In this document: positions 1-9,140 of the stretch, piece by piece | Layout of the letters: the number at the start of each line of letters is the position of its first letter | Numbering within the stretch: position 1 is the first letter of the stretch | Source of the DNA: Chitinophaga sp. sic0106 | Lineage (GTDB): Bacteria; Bacteroidota; Bacteroidia; Chitinophagales; Chitinophagaceae | Assembly (NCBI RefSeq): GCF_019219075.1 | Contig: NZ_JAHUWJ010000006.1 | Span: 310,001 to 374,000, forward strand | Length of the DNA: 64,000 nucleotides | Reading direction: 5' to 3' | Program-made: the position numbers and the translations under genes | The notes under the pieces: generated by a model | Told to the model about the DNA's origin: nothing | The model's input: only the letters and a program-made list of their open reading frames with translations | Databases searched by the model: none

Positions 1-276
1 TGGCCGGCCGTCTTTTTGCAGGCCGTAGTTGACCTCCAGTCGTCCCCGGCGTACCATTTCAGCTACGCGGTACATATCTGCCGCGGTAGCATTGGCAGGA
101 AGGGGCATACTGTCCACCGCCGTGCGAAATGTTGCAAGACCTTCATTTTCATCTCTTTTAAAAATAATATTTATTTCCCTCAGCCGGGAAATAGTAGCAT
201 CCAGGTTGTCGTGGATGGTGTCATAAATATAAGTGTAGGATAGCCGCAGTTGCTGGGTGAGTTGCGCTCTGGTCAT
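1..276 (-). CDS. Hypothetical protein, N-terminal part only (cut by window edge)
   Basis: An open frame on the minus strand begins with ATG at 276 and runs off the left edge without a stop (92 codons visible). It reads MTRAQLTQQLRLSYTYIYDT at the start and continues as a soluble, charged, probably helical protein with no signal peptide or membrane segment. I do not recognise the family. The frame keeps a normal protein composition to the edge, while the overlapping plus-strand frames in the same place are Arg/Ser-rich shadows. It is divergent from the TPR gene at 407. Confidence 0.6.
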   Translation of the reverse strand, partial: MTRAQLTQQLRLSYTYIYDTIHDNLDATISRLREINIIFKRDENEGLATFRTAVDSMPLPANATAADMYRVAEMVRRGRLEVNYGLQKDGRP

Positions 277-406
277 GATGTAATAATTGGGGTGTTATTT
301 TAAGTATTCTAAATTAATGTTTTTAGGGAGAAATTGATGCCTCGCCCGGAGGGGTGATTCCGTCTTTTATATTCTTTTTAGTGAAGCGAACCCTAACACC
401 CCATTT

Positions 407-3400
407 ATGAACACGTTATCGCACTTAATTCAGACCTGCAAAGCGTTACTGGAAAATAAAGCATATGATGAAATACTGGAGATATTATCCACCTCAGTGC
501 TGCAACAGCATGAGCATCATGAGCTATACAGTATCAGAGGATATGCCTATTATTCTTTGGATCAGTGTGAGGAAGGAATAGCCGATTGCCGGCATGCTTT
601 GATGTTAAATGCTGAAAATAGTCGTGCATGGCGGATCAGTGGTGTGCATGCGTTAAAGGACAAGGAATACGAAAAATGCAGAGAGTGTTGTACAAACGCT
701 ATTCAGTTTGATCCTGAGGATATTTTTGCCCGGCTTACACGTGCACAGGCAAATATGTTGGATGGCGAATATGCGGCTGCTAAACCCGATTACGCAGCTT
801 TGCTGGGTGAAGAATCGATCAGTGACCAGGTATGGTTAGGCATGGGGCATGTGCTCTGTTTTTCGGAAGATTTTGAAGAAGCCTTATTGTATTATAAAAA
901 ACTATTTGGACATGAAGATTTATTTGGAACGGCGGGTTATCATGCCGGCTTGTGTTATAGTAAATTGGGCCGGTATGCAGAAGCATTAGAGGCCTATGAT
1001 ATAGCCTATCCCCACAGCAGCCAGTTTGAATATTTTCATTTCGAACGTGGTATTATTTCCTACTACCTGCGGCACTATATTGACGCACTGAAAGACATGA
1101 AGCTCCAACTGACTGCCACACCGGAACATGCCGATAGTGTGATGTTCAGAGGCGCATGTTATTATTACCTAAATGAGTTCACTGCTGCTATAAATGACTT
1201 TAATGACACGTTGGAACTCGCGCCGGGATATCCTAATGTTTATTACATGAATGCTGCATCGCATGATAAGTGTGGCATGAGCCAGGAGGCATTGGCATTA
1301 TTCCTTGAGTACTTGAATTATTATCCTGATCATCAGGATACACTGTACAATATTGGAAATATTTATTTTGTCCTTAGTCATTTCGTTTTAGCTAAAGAAT
1401 ACTATGATAGATTAATCACTACAGATCCTGGTTATTACGCTGCTTATCCCCAACGTTGTGCTACTCACAGAGAGTTGCAGTTATTTGACCTGGCAATAGC
1501 AGATGGAGGCCAGGCTGTAGTAATGCAACCCAGGAACCCAATTGGGTATCACGAATTAGGTAATGCGTACCTGAGCCATAATGATTATGAAAGAGCTGCT
1601 ACCACACTTCAAAAAGCAATGGAGCTTTACCTGAACAGTAATCAGGTGATTAGTCCGGAATTATACTTCAATTTAGGCAATTCTGCTTATCATACGAGGC
1701 AATACCTGCAAGCGATCCAATATCTGGATCAGGCGTTTGAGAAATTTCCCCGGTTAGCTGCTTGGTATGATATGCGTAGTAGGGCATTATACAAATTGAA
1801 CCGTGAGCAGGAAGCATTAACAAATATTAATGCCGCCATTGAATTAGAGCCGGACTCTTATTGCTGGTATCTCAACAGGGCCGTTATGTATCAACGTCTT
1901 GATTTATATGATAAAGCGCTGGAAGATGCTAATCATGCACTTTTTCTGGCGCCTGACCAACCGTGGATATATCTTGTGAGGTCCCCTATTTATCGCTCAC
2001 TTGGTTATCAGGAAAAATCACTGCTTGATGTACAATCGTTACATCGCCTGGCGCCTGAATTACCTACGTACTGGTTGTTGCTTTCTGTGCATGAGGAAGA
2101 GGTACTAAATGAACATTTGGGATACAATACACTTAATTGTCTTTATCGCTTTATGATCATAGATAGCCCTGACTATTTTAGAATGGATCAGGGTATGACT
2201 TATAGTGTGTATGGGACTAATGCTTTACTAATCTCCACACTAAACCATGAGCTTCCGATGATCCTGGTAGAAATCCTGGAGCAGCGAGGTTATGGCCAGC
2301 CAGAAGATAATATTATAGCAATGCGTAAGGCATTTGACATCACCGCCAATTTTCGTAAACAATTCAACCATTGGAAAATTAGACGGGAATACCCTGAAGT
2401 TAGCTTGCTGGCGGAAGCGGTGATGCAGTTTTACCTAAACAATCCTCCCGCTACGTATAAAATTCTAAAGCAGCAGCCGGCATTAAATTGTATGGGGTAT
2501 GTATACCTGTACCAGGCTGCAAAATGCTGCCTCGAGCCGGATGCCGATGACTATATCCAGGCAGCCTTACCGTTAGCCCGGCAAACATTAGCCAATCCGG
2601 AGTCATCCCAGTCAGAACGCTACTATGCAGCCACCCTGCTCGATCTGGCTGGAAAGGTACCACAAGCAATACAGGAGCTCAAAAAATTAAAAGATGAAAA
2701 TTTTAGTGCGGCTACTTATAAATGGGCAGGTGTTTGCGCCAGACCATATGCAGATAATGAGGACGCACTGAAGCTGTTCTTGAAGCAGATGGATAACCTC
2801 CATGGTCAATTTATGGCTTACTATCAGGATATCAAGCCCGTAGGTATTTCAGGGGAAGAGCACCTGGTGCTGAAAGAGCTTTCCTCTCTCTTATATGCAA
2901 TGGAAAACAGTGAGATAATCGCATTGCTCCTTAAAACACAAGGTGGTGATAATTATCAGCATACGACATTCGATGAAGAATTTTTCTTTGCACGAAGAGT
3001 AAGATTCCATCAATTTGAAGATTATTATGAGCGCCATATTACCAAACATAAAGATACACCTGAATATCAACTGGTATTTGGTAAAACTTATGAGAAGGAA
3101 GACCTGGAATATGACCTGATGGATTATACCCGCAGAGGCAGTGACGGATATATGCATCTGGGGAAAGCTATTCACCAGCATAGTTTTACGGCCTATACGT
3201 ATAAAAAACAAGACTACAAGCAGCAGATGCAATTTGAGATTCGCAAGTATATGATTCTTGTTTCCAATCTTTTTGAAGCAGGGGTATACTCGTCCGAAGA
3301 GGCGCATTTATTACACCAGTACATTTACTATTGTATCCGGTGTTATGCTGAAACTGCTGTTGATGAATCTGTTACCGTTATACTAAACGAGTCAAAGGGA

Positions 3401-3577
3401 CTCATTGATACTGCTCAATTGCTGGGCCTGGGCCTGGGGTATGGCACTTTTGAAAGCGTACTTAAATACTTCTATTATAAACTCAATGGAAAAGATAGCC
3501 CGGTCCTTGACTTTCAAACTTTTCTCGATAAGTTTTGCCGCAAGCCAGAAACAGGAGTGGAGGAAGTATGGAACTAG
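407..3577 (+). CDS. Large tetratricopeptide-repeat protein, 1056 residues
   Basis: About the first 560 residues are tandem TPR units of roughly 34 residues with the usual alternation of small and aromatic positions, for example DYERAATTLQKAMEL and a repeat ending in AIELEPDSYCWYLNRA. The last ~490 residues are helical, aromatic- and Lys-rich, and I cannot assign a domain to them. No signal peptide or membrane segment is visible, so it is probably cytoplasmic. TPR solenoids mediate protein-protein contacts, and the partner is unknown. The start at 407 follows a short non-coding stretch. The minus-strand frame at 2891-3307 inside it is a shadow. The next gene is convergent and ends 25 bp away, so it appears to be a single-gene unit. 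Confidence 0.9.
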   Translation: MNTLSHLIQTCKALLENKAYDEILEILSTSVLQQHEHHELYSIRGYAYYSLDQCEEGIADCRHALMLNAENSRAWRISGVHALKDKEYEKCRECCTNAIQFDPEDIFARLTRAQANMLDGEYAAAKPDYAALLGEESISDQVWLGMGHVLCFSEDFEEALLYYKKLFGHEDLFGTAGYHAGLCYSKLGRYAEALEAYDIAYPHSSQFEYFHFERGIISYYLRHYIDALKDMKLQLTATPEHADSVMFRGACYYYLNEFTAAINDFNDTLELAPGYPNVYYMNAASHDKCGMSQEALALFLEYLNYYPDHQDTLYNIGNIYFVLSHFVLAKEYYDRLITTDPGYYAAYPQRCATHRELQLFDLAIADGGQAVVMQPRNPIGYHELGNAYLSHNDYERAATTLQKAMELYLNSNQVISPELYFNLGNSAYHTRQYLQAIQYLDQAFEKFPRLAAWYDMRSRALYKLNREQEALTNINAAIELEPDSYCWYLNRAVMYQRLDLYDKALEDANHALFLAPDQPWIYLVRSPIYRSLGYQEKSLLDVQSLHRLAPELPTYWLLLSVHEEEVLNEHLGYNTLNCLYRFMIIDSPDYFRMDQGMTYSVYGTNALLISTLNHELPMILVEILEQRGYGQPEDNIIAMRKAFDITANFRKQFNHWKIRREYPEVSLLAEAVMQFYLNNPPATYKILKQQPALNCMGYVYLYQAAKCCLEPDADDYIQAALPLARQTLANPESSQSERYYAATLLDLAGKVPQAIQELKKLKDENFSAATYKWAGVCARPYADNEDALKLFLKQMDNLHGQFMAYYQDIKPVGISGEEHLVLKELSSLLYAMENSEIIALLLKTQGGDNYQHTTFDEEFFFARRVRFHQFEDYYERHITKHKDTPEYQLVFGKTYEKEDLEYDLMDYTRRGSDGYMHLGKAIHQHSFTAYTYKKQDYKQQMQFEIRKYMILVSNLFEAGVYSSEEAHLLHQYIYYCIRCYAETAVDESVTVILNESKGLIDTAQLLGLGLGYGTFESVLKYFYYKLNGKDSPVLDFQTFLDKFCRKPETGVEEVWN

Positions 3578-3601
3578 CGCGTGATACTTCCTCCCATTTC
3601 C

Positions 3602-4732
3602 TTATCTCGTTTTCAGCATAGAGCTCGTATAATCTATCATCTTCAACAAGCTGCCGTCTGCATCCTTCTTGTATGTTTCCAGCAGTGTGCTCGCCTGTAC
3701 CTTGTCTTCCTCGCTCAGCAGCTCTTTCTCCGCCAGAGCCACCACTGCACTTAATACCCTGAAGCGTACATGCTTGCGCGTTAGTGCAGCGCCATATTGC
3801 TGTAATAAGGCAAAGTCTTTTGGCTGCGGACGTAGCGCAATCATGCCGGCCAAAGTTAATACCAGCCCCTCTTCTGGTGGTATGCTCATTTTACCGGTTA
3901 TCTGTTCACGGGTGATGCCATTATCAAATGCATAGTTGATCATGTCATTGGCAGCCGCATCTTTTTGTTTTACCCTTTCACCATAGTTGTTGGGGTTAAT
4001 TTCCATGTAATGATGCGCCATGGCAACAAGCTTATCCAGGGGGCCAATAGCCGGTAATGGAGGAGGAGTTAAGGCTGCCATCGGTTCAACGGGTACATCC
4101 TGTGCCACTACCGGCGCCGTCTGTTCGGGATATAATTTTTGACTTTGTACCTGCAAATTATTCTGCATGGTCAGCAGTTGTGCCTGCAGCGCCTCCTGGC
4201 CGGCGGTTAACTGCTGCATTGCTTCCTGGTCGGCCCTGGAGAAGGCTTTGGAAAGGAACAGGCGCGTCATCAGGTAACCAAAGAGGAAACCGGCAATAAA
4301 GTAGCCTATAATAATGCTATAGGAAAATGCCAGCGAAGTAGCTTCATTGCCGGCACAAATACCTTTGGACATGGCGGTAGCAATCTTTTTTACATATTCC
4401 GCTATATGGCCCAGTTGTACCAATCCTAAGCCCACAATGATTTTGGTAAGCCAGTCGGATATGTCGGTGAGATTGGTGTTAACCTGCATATGGTAACCAT
4501 CGGTTACATCGGCGCCCGTTGCCTGACCATTGGCCTGCAATATTTTCGGGATACCAAATAGGAACCCAATGCCCATGCCGCTGACCGACATCGCCAGTAT
4601 CCAGGCTACTGCTGTACTGTAGCCAGTGCGACACGTGACAAAGAACAGAGATAATACTAACCCCGCCAATAATATTACCAGGAAAAAACGGAGGAGAAAC
4701 CGCAAATTTTGTTGAGGGGAATCTGATTTCAT
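3602..4732 (-). CDS. Uncharacterised inner-membrane protein with coiled coil, 376 residues
   Basis: The N-terminal half has about four hydrophobic helices (near residues 11-32, 38-62, a weaker one near 90-110, and 130-160). A Gln-rich predicted coiled coil follows around residues 168-205. Next comes a Pro-rich linker (PPPLPA) and a soluble helical C-terminal domain of about 140 residues. I do not recognise the family. The architecture, a membrane anchor plus coiled coil plus cytoplasmic domain, suggests a scaffold or sensor-like protein, but this is inference. It is convergent with the TPR gene. A plus-strand frame at 3669-3935 is a shadow. Confidence 0.8.
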   Translation of the reverse strand: MKSDSPQQNLRFLLRFFLVILLAGLVLSLFFVTCRTGYSTAVAWILAMSVSGMGIGFLFGIPKILQANGQATGADVTDGYHMQVNTNLTDISDWLTKIIVGLGLVQLGHIAEYVKKIATAMSKGICAGNEATSLAFSYSIIIGYFIAGFLFGYLMTRLFLSKAFSRADQEAMQQLTAGQEALQAQLLTMQNNLQVQSQKLYPEQTAPVVAQDVPVEPMAALTPPPLPAIGPLDKLVAMAHHYMEINPNNYGERVKQKDAAANDMINYAFDNGITREQITGKMSIPPEEGLVLTLAGMIALRPQPKDFALLQQYGAALTRKHVRFRVLSAVVALAEKELLSEEDKVQASTLLETYKKDADGSLLKMIDYTSSMLKTR

Positions 4733-4884
4733 AAGTTAAGGGTTGTATATGTGCTGTTATATTTCAGGCATTTGCTTATCAGTTGGGGCGCTGAACATGA
4801 TCTAAAGGGGCACGCCATCGGAATCATAACGTATGTACTAATTTAATGAAAAATTTTTAATTCATGGTATGAATTCCCGTGAAT

Positions 4885-4910
4885 GAAAAATTCACCCGCA
4901 AAGGTGAATT
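4885..4910 (-). terminator. Rho-independent terminator of the serine hydrolase gene
   Basis: An 8-bp stem AATTCACC/GGTGAATT (4889-4896 and 4903-4910) with loop CGCAAA is followed, read on the minus strand, by a T run. It lies about 55 bp past the stop of the serine hydrolase gene. Confidence 0.65.
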
Positions 4911-4965
4911 CGGCTGCAATGTAATAGCAGTAAAGGCTACCAGCTTCTGCTCGCAGCCTTTTATA

Positions 4966-6150
4966 TTATTTACCAACATAATCAAATGGCACATAGTTCT
5001 CCCAATACCACGGCGTATAGGTGTCACCGATAGATTGCTCCAGCAGCGCCTTGAAAATATGATCGCCCTGGTCGCTGTTAGTCATGATCACCACTGCAAT
5101 GCCTTTTTCCGGAAATCCGATAGAGTGATGTTGCCAGCCTTCGCTATGCCCTTCTTTAAAAAATGCCGTGCCATGGGGTGTTTTGAGTAAACCAAATCCC
5201 AGGCCGTAGAAGAGTGGGGTAGTGGCTGGTGTTTTATCGTCCAGTAATGCGTTAGGGCCAAACTGTTGCCTGGACAGGATGGCTACGTCCTGGTGGAGCA
5301 GCGTTTCAAACCCTTGTGGTGACAAACCTTTTTGCTGAAGGATGCCACTCATGAATTTCGTGTAGTCGTTAATGTTAGTGTACATGGAGCCGGCAGCGTG
5401 TGCGGTGGTACGCTCGTCAAACTCATAGGTTTGTTGCAGACTATCGTGTCCCATGGCATGGTTGGCGTTGAAGTCGTTTCGCCAGAGATAGCTCGTATGG
5501 GTCATTTCAAACGGACGGAATACTTCTTCCTGGGCAATGGCTTCATAGCTTTTTCCATATAGTTGCTCAATCACAAATTGCAGCAGGTAGATGCCTTCAC
5601 CGGAATAGCTGTAGCGGGTGCCTGGATCGAATCTGATTTTCAGTTTTCCATCTGCTTCAAAGCCGCGGTAGTTGGGTAATCCGCTGGTGTGGTTCAGGCA
5701 CATCCTGGCTGTGATTTTTTCATAGCGCAGGTCCTGCCGGATGTCCTGGTAGCCGCGTGTTTTTTTGGTGAAGATATAATCAGGTAATGGTTTGGGGAGA
5801 TATTTTACCAGCGGGGTGTCGAGGTCCAGTACCTTTTTTTCTACCAGGCGCATCACACAATAGCCGAACACCGCTTTGCTGAAGGAGCAGCTCCAAAAGA
5901 TGGTACTGGTGTCCATTTTAACAGCTTTGGGTCTATCTGCATAGCCAAAGGCTTTTGTATATACCGGTTTGTTATTATTTAAAACGGAGATGACAAGGCC
6001 AGTCACCTGTGCCGTATCCATCAGGTGCTGAATGTTGGCGGTAAGCGTGGCAGCCTGAATGGTGCTGTTATCAATACGTTTGATCTTTTGTGCGGCAGCA
6101 GTAAAATTCAAAACCAGGATGCCTGCAATAGTAAGGATGATATTTTTCAT
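4966..6150 (-). CDS. Serine hydrolase, beta-lactamase (class C/esterase) family
   Basis: A 394-residue exported enzyme. A signal peptide covers about residues 1-20, ending in TAAAQ. The class C beta-lactamase/DD-peptidase fold is indicated by the SxxK motif SFSK (S89, K92), a Tyr motif YSYSG at 180-184 in place of the usual YSN, and a C-terminal GHSEGW that takes the position of the KTG-like box. Proteins of this group are mostly esterases or D-amino-acid peptidases rather than true beta-lactamases, and the YSG and HSEG variants point away from classical beta-lactamase activity. The substrate is unknown. It is probably periplasmic and monocistronic, with its own terminator at 4885-4910. Confidence 0.9.
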   Translation of the reverse strand: MKNIILTIAGILVLNFTAAAQKIKRIDNSTIQAATLTANIQHLMDTAQVTGLVISVLNNNKPVYTKAFGYADRPKAVKMDTSTIFWSCSFSKAVFGYCVMRLVEKKVLDLDTPLVKYLPKPLPDYIFTKKTRGYQDIRQDLRYEKITARMCLNHTSGLPNYRGFEADGKLKIRFDPGTRYSYSGEGIYLLQFVIEQLYGKSYEAIAQEEVFRPFEMTHTSYLWRNDFNANHAMGHDSLQQTYEFDERTTAHAAGSMYTNINDYTKFMSGILQQKGLSPQGFETLLHQDVAILSRQQFGPNALLDDKTPATTPLFYGLGFGLLKTPHGTAFFKEGHSEGWQHHSIGFPEKGIAVVIMTNSDQGDHIFKALLEQSIGDTYTPWYWENYVPFDYVGK

Positions 6151-6245
6151 GTGGTGTGTTTATGCCAACATGAATCAGGATAATTGTGCCGTTTTGTAAC
6201 TGATTGATTACTATAGTTTTTGTATAATTATGGTGTTCGATTTTG

Positions 6246-6276
6246 AAAAAAGTGTCCGCAAAGCGGACACTTTTTT
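6246..6276. terminator. Strong hairpin, bidirectional terminator
   Basis: A perfect 14-bp stem (6246-6259 with 6263-6276) has a 3-nt AAA loop and is flanked by A6 and T6 tracts, so it can stop transcription from either side. It overlaps the stop codon of the minus-strand gene at 6275-6715. Confidence 0.85.
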
Positions 6277-6715
6277 ATACCGGAATCTGCAAGTGTGTAC
6301 TGATGGCGATCCTGTTCCATGCATTGATGGTAACAATGGCCATGATGATTTGTGCAATCTTATGTTCATCAAAATGTGCAGCGGCAGCTGTATAAGTTTC
6401 TTCAGACAAACCTTTCTCGGTGATACGGGTAATCTCTTCCGTCATTTTTAATATCAGGGCTTCCTCTTCAGAGAAGAGGGTGGTTTCCTGCCAGCCATCG
6501 AGTACGAAGATGCGTTGCGCGGTTTCCCCGTCTTTCAGGGCATCTTTGGTGTGCATGTCCAGGCAGTAGGCGCAGCCATTGATTTGTGAGGCACGGATGT
6601 AAATGAGGCCGAGCTCAATTTTTGAAAGGCCGGTACTGTGGAGGTATTGCTGGGTGGCTAATAGTCCTTTATATGCGCCAGGCTCTACCTGGGCTATGTT
6701 CATGCGTTGTTTCAT
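6275..6715 (-). CDS. Carboxymuconolactone decarboxylase-like (AhpD-type) protein
   Basis: A 146-residue cytoplasmic helical protein with the AhpD-type active-site pattern NGCAYCLDMHTKDA (C48, C51, H55). This is the redox CxxC-x3-H motif of alkylhydroperoxidase-D-like members of the family. Such proteins usually reduce peroxides or act in thiol redox chemistry rather than decarboxylate muconolactone. It lies 62 bp downstream of a Crp/Fnr-type regulator on the same strand, a very common pairing in Bacteroidota. The regulator probably controls it, which is inference from context. Confidence 0.92.
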   Translation of the reverse strand: MKQRMNIAQVEPGAYKGLLATQQYLHSTGLSKIELGLIYIRASQINGCAYCLDMHTKDALKDGETAQRIFVLDGWQETTLFSEEEALILKMTEEITRITEKGLSEETYTAAAAHFDEHKIAQIIMAIVTINAWNRIAISTHLQIPV

Positions 6716-6777
6716 AGTGCTTATTTTTTTGATAATGCAAAGCTACACTATGCAAACACGCTGGATCTTAAACTGGT

Positions 6778-7353
6778 TTAAGATTCAAGTTTTCTTTTGA
6801 TTTCGCTCAGGTATTCAGGCGTGAAACCCAGGAAGGAAGCCAGGAGGTACTGCGGCACTCTTTTGGTGAAAGCAGGAAATTGCCGGTAAAACTGGAGATA
6901 TAGCTCTTCCCTTGAATATTCATACAGATATCGGATTCTGTTTTCTGCTGCGGCATACGCCCTTTGATACACCTGCCTGAAATAGCTTTCCATGATGGGG
7001 TGCTCCCGGAACAGCTGTTGCTGGTTTTGCAGGTCAATCAGTAATACGGTAGTGGGCTCTACGGCTTGTATATTAATATCGGTTATTCCCTGACTCATAA
7101 ATGCGCCGATATCCGTCATCCACCAGTTTTCTATGGCGAAGTCAGTCGTTTGTTCTGTTCCTTTTTGGTTAATAAAGAATTTCCGGACACAGCCACTGAT
7201 GATAAAATAATTATTACGGCATATCTGGCCTTCTGTGAGCAGGTTTTCCTTTTTCCGGAATTTTTTCACCTGGAAATATTTATAGGCAGATGCTACCGCC
7301 TCTTCGTCCGCTGAAACGTATTTTAACACGTGCTCCCTGAAAGTTTCGTACAT
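6778..7353 (-). CDS. Crp/Fnr-family transcriptional regulator
   Basis: 191 residues. The N-terminal ~120 residues match a cyclic-nucleotide-binding beta-roll (GCVRKFFINQKGTEQTTDFA region), and a helical linker follows. The C-terminal part (FLGFTPEYLSEIKRKLES) resembles the recognition helix of the winged helix-turn-helix seen in Bacteroidota Crp/Fnr proteins. No Cys cluster for an Fe-S centre is visible, so it is not an Fnr-type oxygen sensor. The gene is divergent from the VOC gene at 7438 and upstream of the AhpD-like gene, so it may regulate one or both. Confidence 0.9.
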   Translation of the reverse strand: MYETFREHVLKYVSADEEAVASAYKYFQVKKFRKKENLLTEGQICRNNYFIISGCVRKFFINQKGTEQTTDFAIENWWMTDIGAFMSQGITDINIQAVEPTTVLLIDLQNQQQLFREHPIMESYFRQVYQRAYAAAENRIRYLYEYSREELYLQFYRQFPAFTKRVPQYLLASFLGFTPEYLSEIKRKLES

Positions 7354-7437
7354 ATGTATTTATTCATCCATGCCGAAAATAGTCTTTTACCGGGAAAGTA
7401 ATATGGAGTAAATTCGGGTACACTAAAATATTTAACC

Positions 7438-7818
7438 ATGCTTTCATCCGCACCCGTATTCAGCAGCTATTCTGTAAATAGCATCAGCGAAGCAAAAAGT
7501 TTTTACCAGGAGGTACTGGGTCTTACAGTAGAGGAGTCGCCGGCACCTATGTCAGTAGTACAGTTACACCTCACCGGAGGACATAACGTATTACTATATC
7601 CTAAAAAGGATCATGTGCCTGCCACCTTTACGGTACTCAATTTTCGGGTAAAAGACGTAGAGGCAACGGTAGATGCACTCGCTGCCAAAGGCGTCGTATT
7701 TGAACAATATACCGGCGAAATACAGACGGATGCCAAAGGGATTATGCGTGGCAACGGCCCCACCATCGCCTGGTTTAAAGACCCGGCAGGAAATATTCTT
7801 TCTGTAATACAAGAATAA
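7438..7818 (+). CDS. VOC (glyoxalase/bleomycin-resistance) superfamily protein
   Basis: 126 residues with the vicinal-oxygen-chelate pattern: an N-terminal beta-alpha module ([15 protein letters not shown]) and a C-terminal module ending in [15 protein letters not shown]. Family members are small metal-dependent isomerases, dioxygenases or drug-binding proteins. The sequence does not tell which. It is divergent from the Crp/Fnr gene across an 84-bp gap, and a perfect 20-bp terminator follows at 7874-7918. Confidence 0.92.
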   Translation: MLSSAPVFSSYSVNSISEAKSFYQEVLGLTVEESPAPMSVVQLHLTGGHNVLLYPKKDHVPATFTVLNFRVKDVEATVDALAAKGVVFEQYTGEIQTDAKGIMRGNGPTIAWFKDPAGNILSVIQE

Positions 7819-7873
7819 ATTTGCAACTGCGGCATGCTGCGCAAACAGTTTCTGGTGCAGCAGACATACCTGG

Positions 7874-7920
7874 AACAAACAAGCCTGCGGATAAATTTTA
7901 TCCGCAGGCTTGTTTGTTTT
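7874..7920. terminator. Perfect 20-bp hairpin terminator
   Basis: Arms at 7874-7893 and 7899-7918 are exact reverse complements around the loop AATTT. The 3' arm ends in TTTGTTTT. It closes the VOC transcription unit. Confidence 0.85.
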
Positions 7921-8189
7921 AAATTTAATTCTATATTTGACAAGATAAGTTGAACGTTAGTAATACTAACAATATATCCTTGAAGTAACCTTAATTTATA
8001 CCTCAAAATGAACGCTATCCTGTATTTCCGCACATATTCGTCCGTGCACATTAATTAATTTTCTGTCCGCTACTCCTGAAATTGTCATTCCCGCCATGTG
8101 ACATAGGTGTTGATTTTGCTGTTTTTACTATTGATACTACCGCTTACACAAGCGGATGTTATCGTATTGTTCACTATAAATCATCATGT
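7921..8189 (+). promoter_or_regulatory. Non-coding leader with a TATATTTG promoter-like box
   Basis: No credible gene is present between the terminator and the ATG at 8190. TATATTTG at 7932-7939 matches the Bacteroidota -7 consensus TAnnTTTG. A TTTG at 7913-7916 could act as the -33 box but is rather close (15-nt spacer) and lies within the terminator stem. If used, the leader before 8190 would be about 240 nt. Confidence 0.3.
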
Positions 8190-8630
8190 ATGAAAATCAA
8201 CTATCCCGGCAAATCTACCTGGACCTACCGCAGCTTCCTCAACGAAGTAGACCTTAAAATTCCCCCGAATGACCTGGAACTGGGCGATGGTACCATCCAT
8301 CTCAACATCAGCAACGACGGTGAAATATCCGGTAATATCGGCACGCCGGGCGAATGGAACCTGGAGCTGAAAGGGAAGGTGCTGGAAACAAATCCACAAG
8401 GGCTCTACTTTATCGGCACCGGCGAAAATGGACAAGGCGCCAACAGAGCCATGTGGGAATATGGCTATGAGGTATACTGCCTCCCTAAAATAGAAGGCGG
8501 GAAATTCCAGGCAAATGTGCTGGCTGGTTCTGTAGTGCGCTTAAAGGACCATCCAGGCAGCGACGGTACCATACACAAGGCCGGTGAGGTAGCTACCTGT
8601 TATGCGGTAGATATTACCAAACCAGCATGA
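8190..8630 (+). CDS. Hypothetical small beta-rich protein (147 aa), tyrosinase-linked
   Basis: I choose the ATG at 8190 (MKINYPGKSTW) rather than the upstream in-frame ATG at 8082. The extra 36 residues encoded upstream are Cys/Thr-rich, unlike the rest, and would overlap the leader. The protein is soluble, without a signal peptide, rich in Gly, Asp and beta-prone residues, and resembles a small beta-barrel or lipocalin-like fold, although I cannot name the family. It is the first gene of a same-strand series leading to the tyrosinase, 30 bp before the membrane protein gene, so it may bind a substrate or partner of that enzyme (inference). Confidence 0.7.
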   Translation: MKINYPGKSTWTYRSFLNEVDLKIPPNDLELGDGTIHLNISNDGEISGNIGTPGEWNLELKGKVLETNPQGLYFIGTGENGQGANRAMWEYGYEVYCLPKIEGGKFQANVLAGSVVRLKDHPGSDGTIHKAGEVATCYAVDITKPA

Positions 8631-8660
8631 TTTGCATCTCCCTCAATAACTCTCTTTACT

Positions 8661-9110
8661 ATGGAAACCAAAGCAACCTGTAATTGCCAGTCGGCAACTC
8701 AACAGGAACAACCAACCTGGCAGCACGTCTCCAAGAAATCTGCCCGGTCGGTGCCCTCCATACTCCTGGGTATCCTGATTGCATTTTTCCCCAAATGCCC
8801 GATGTGCTGGGCGGTGTATATGAGCATGTTCGGCAGCATAGGTCTTGCGAAACTCCCTTATATGCCATGGCTCCTGCCAGTACTTTCCGTATTCCTGTTG
8901 ATTCATGTAGGCATGCAGTTCAGGGCTATTCCCCTGAGAGGCCCACTGCCTTTTATCTTCAGTCTCACCGGCGCCTGCTGCCTGCTGCTATCCAGGTTTG
9001 TACCTGGTGGCACCAAAGCAATGATGATAGGAGGGATGGTGGCCATCATCATCGGCTCCCTGCTGGCAGCTTTTATTACAGCACCCCGGAAATTACAACA
9101 AACACAATAA
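8661..9110 (+). CDS. Small multi-spanning membrane protein with CxC and CPMC motifs
   Basis: 149 residues. A short cytoplasmic head contains CNC (residues 7-9). Four hydrophobic segments follow, the first carrying FPKCPMCWAVY. The Cys pairs could bind a soft metal such as copper, which would fit a gene 30 bp upstream of a copper enzyme (tyrosinase). This is inference; I recognise no named family, although the size and layout recall MerC-like membrane proteins. Overlapping frames 8643-8906 (-) and 8684-9226 (+) are shadows. Confidence 0.78.
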   Translation: METKATCNCQSATQQEQPTWQHVSKKSARSVPSILLGILIAFFPKCPMCWAVYMSMFGSIGLAKLPYMPWLLPVLSVFLLIHVGMQFRAIPLRGPLPFIFSLTGACCLLLSRFVPGGTKAMMIGGMVAIIIGSLLAAFITAPRKLQQTQ

Positions 9111-9140
9111 CCAATTTCTCAAAAAACCAAAACTACTCGT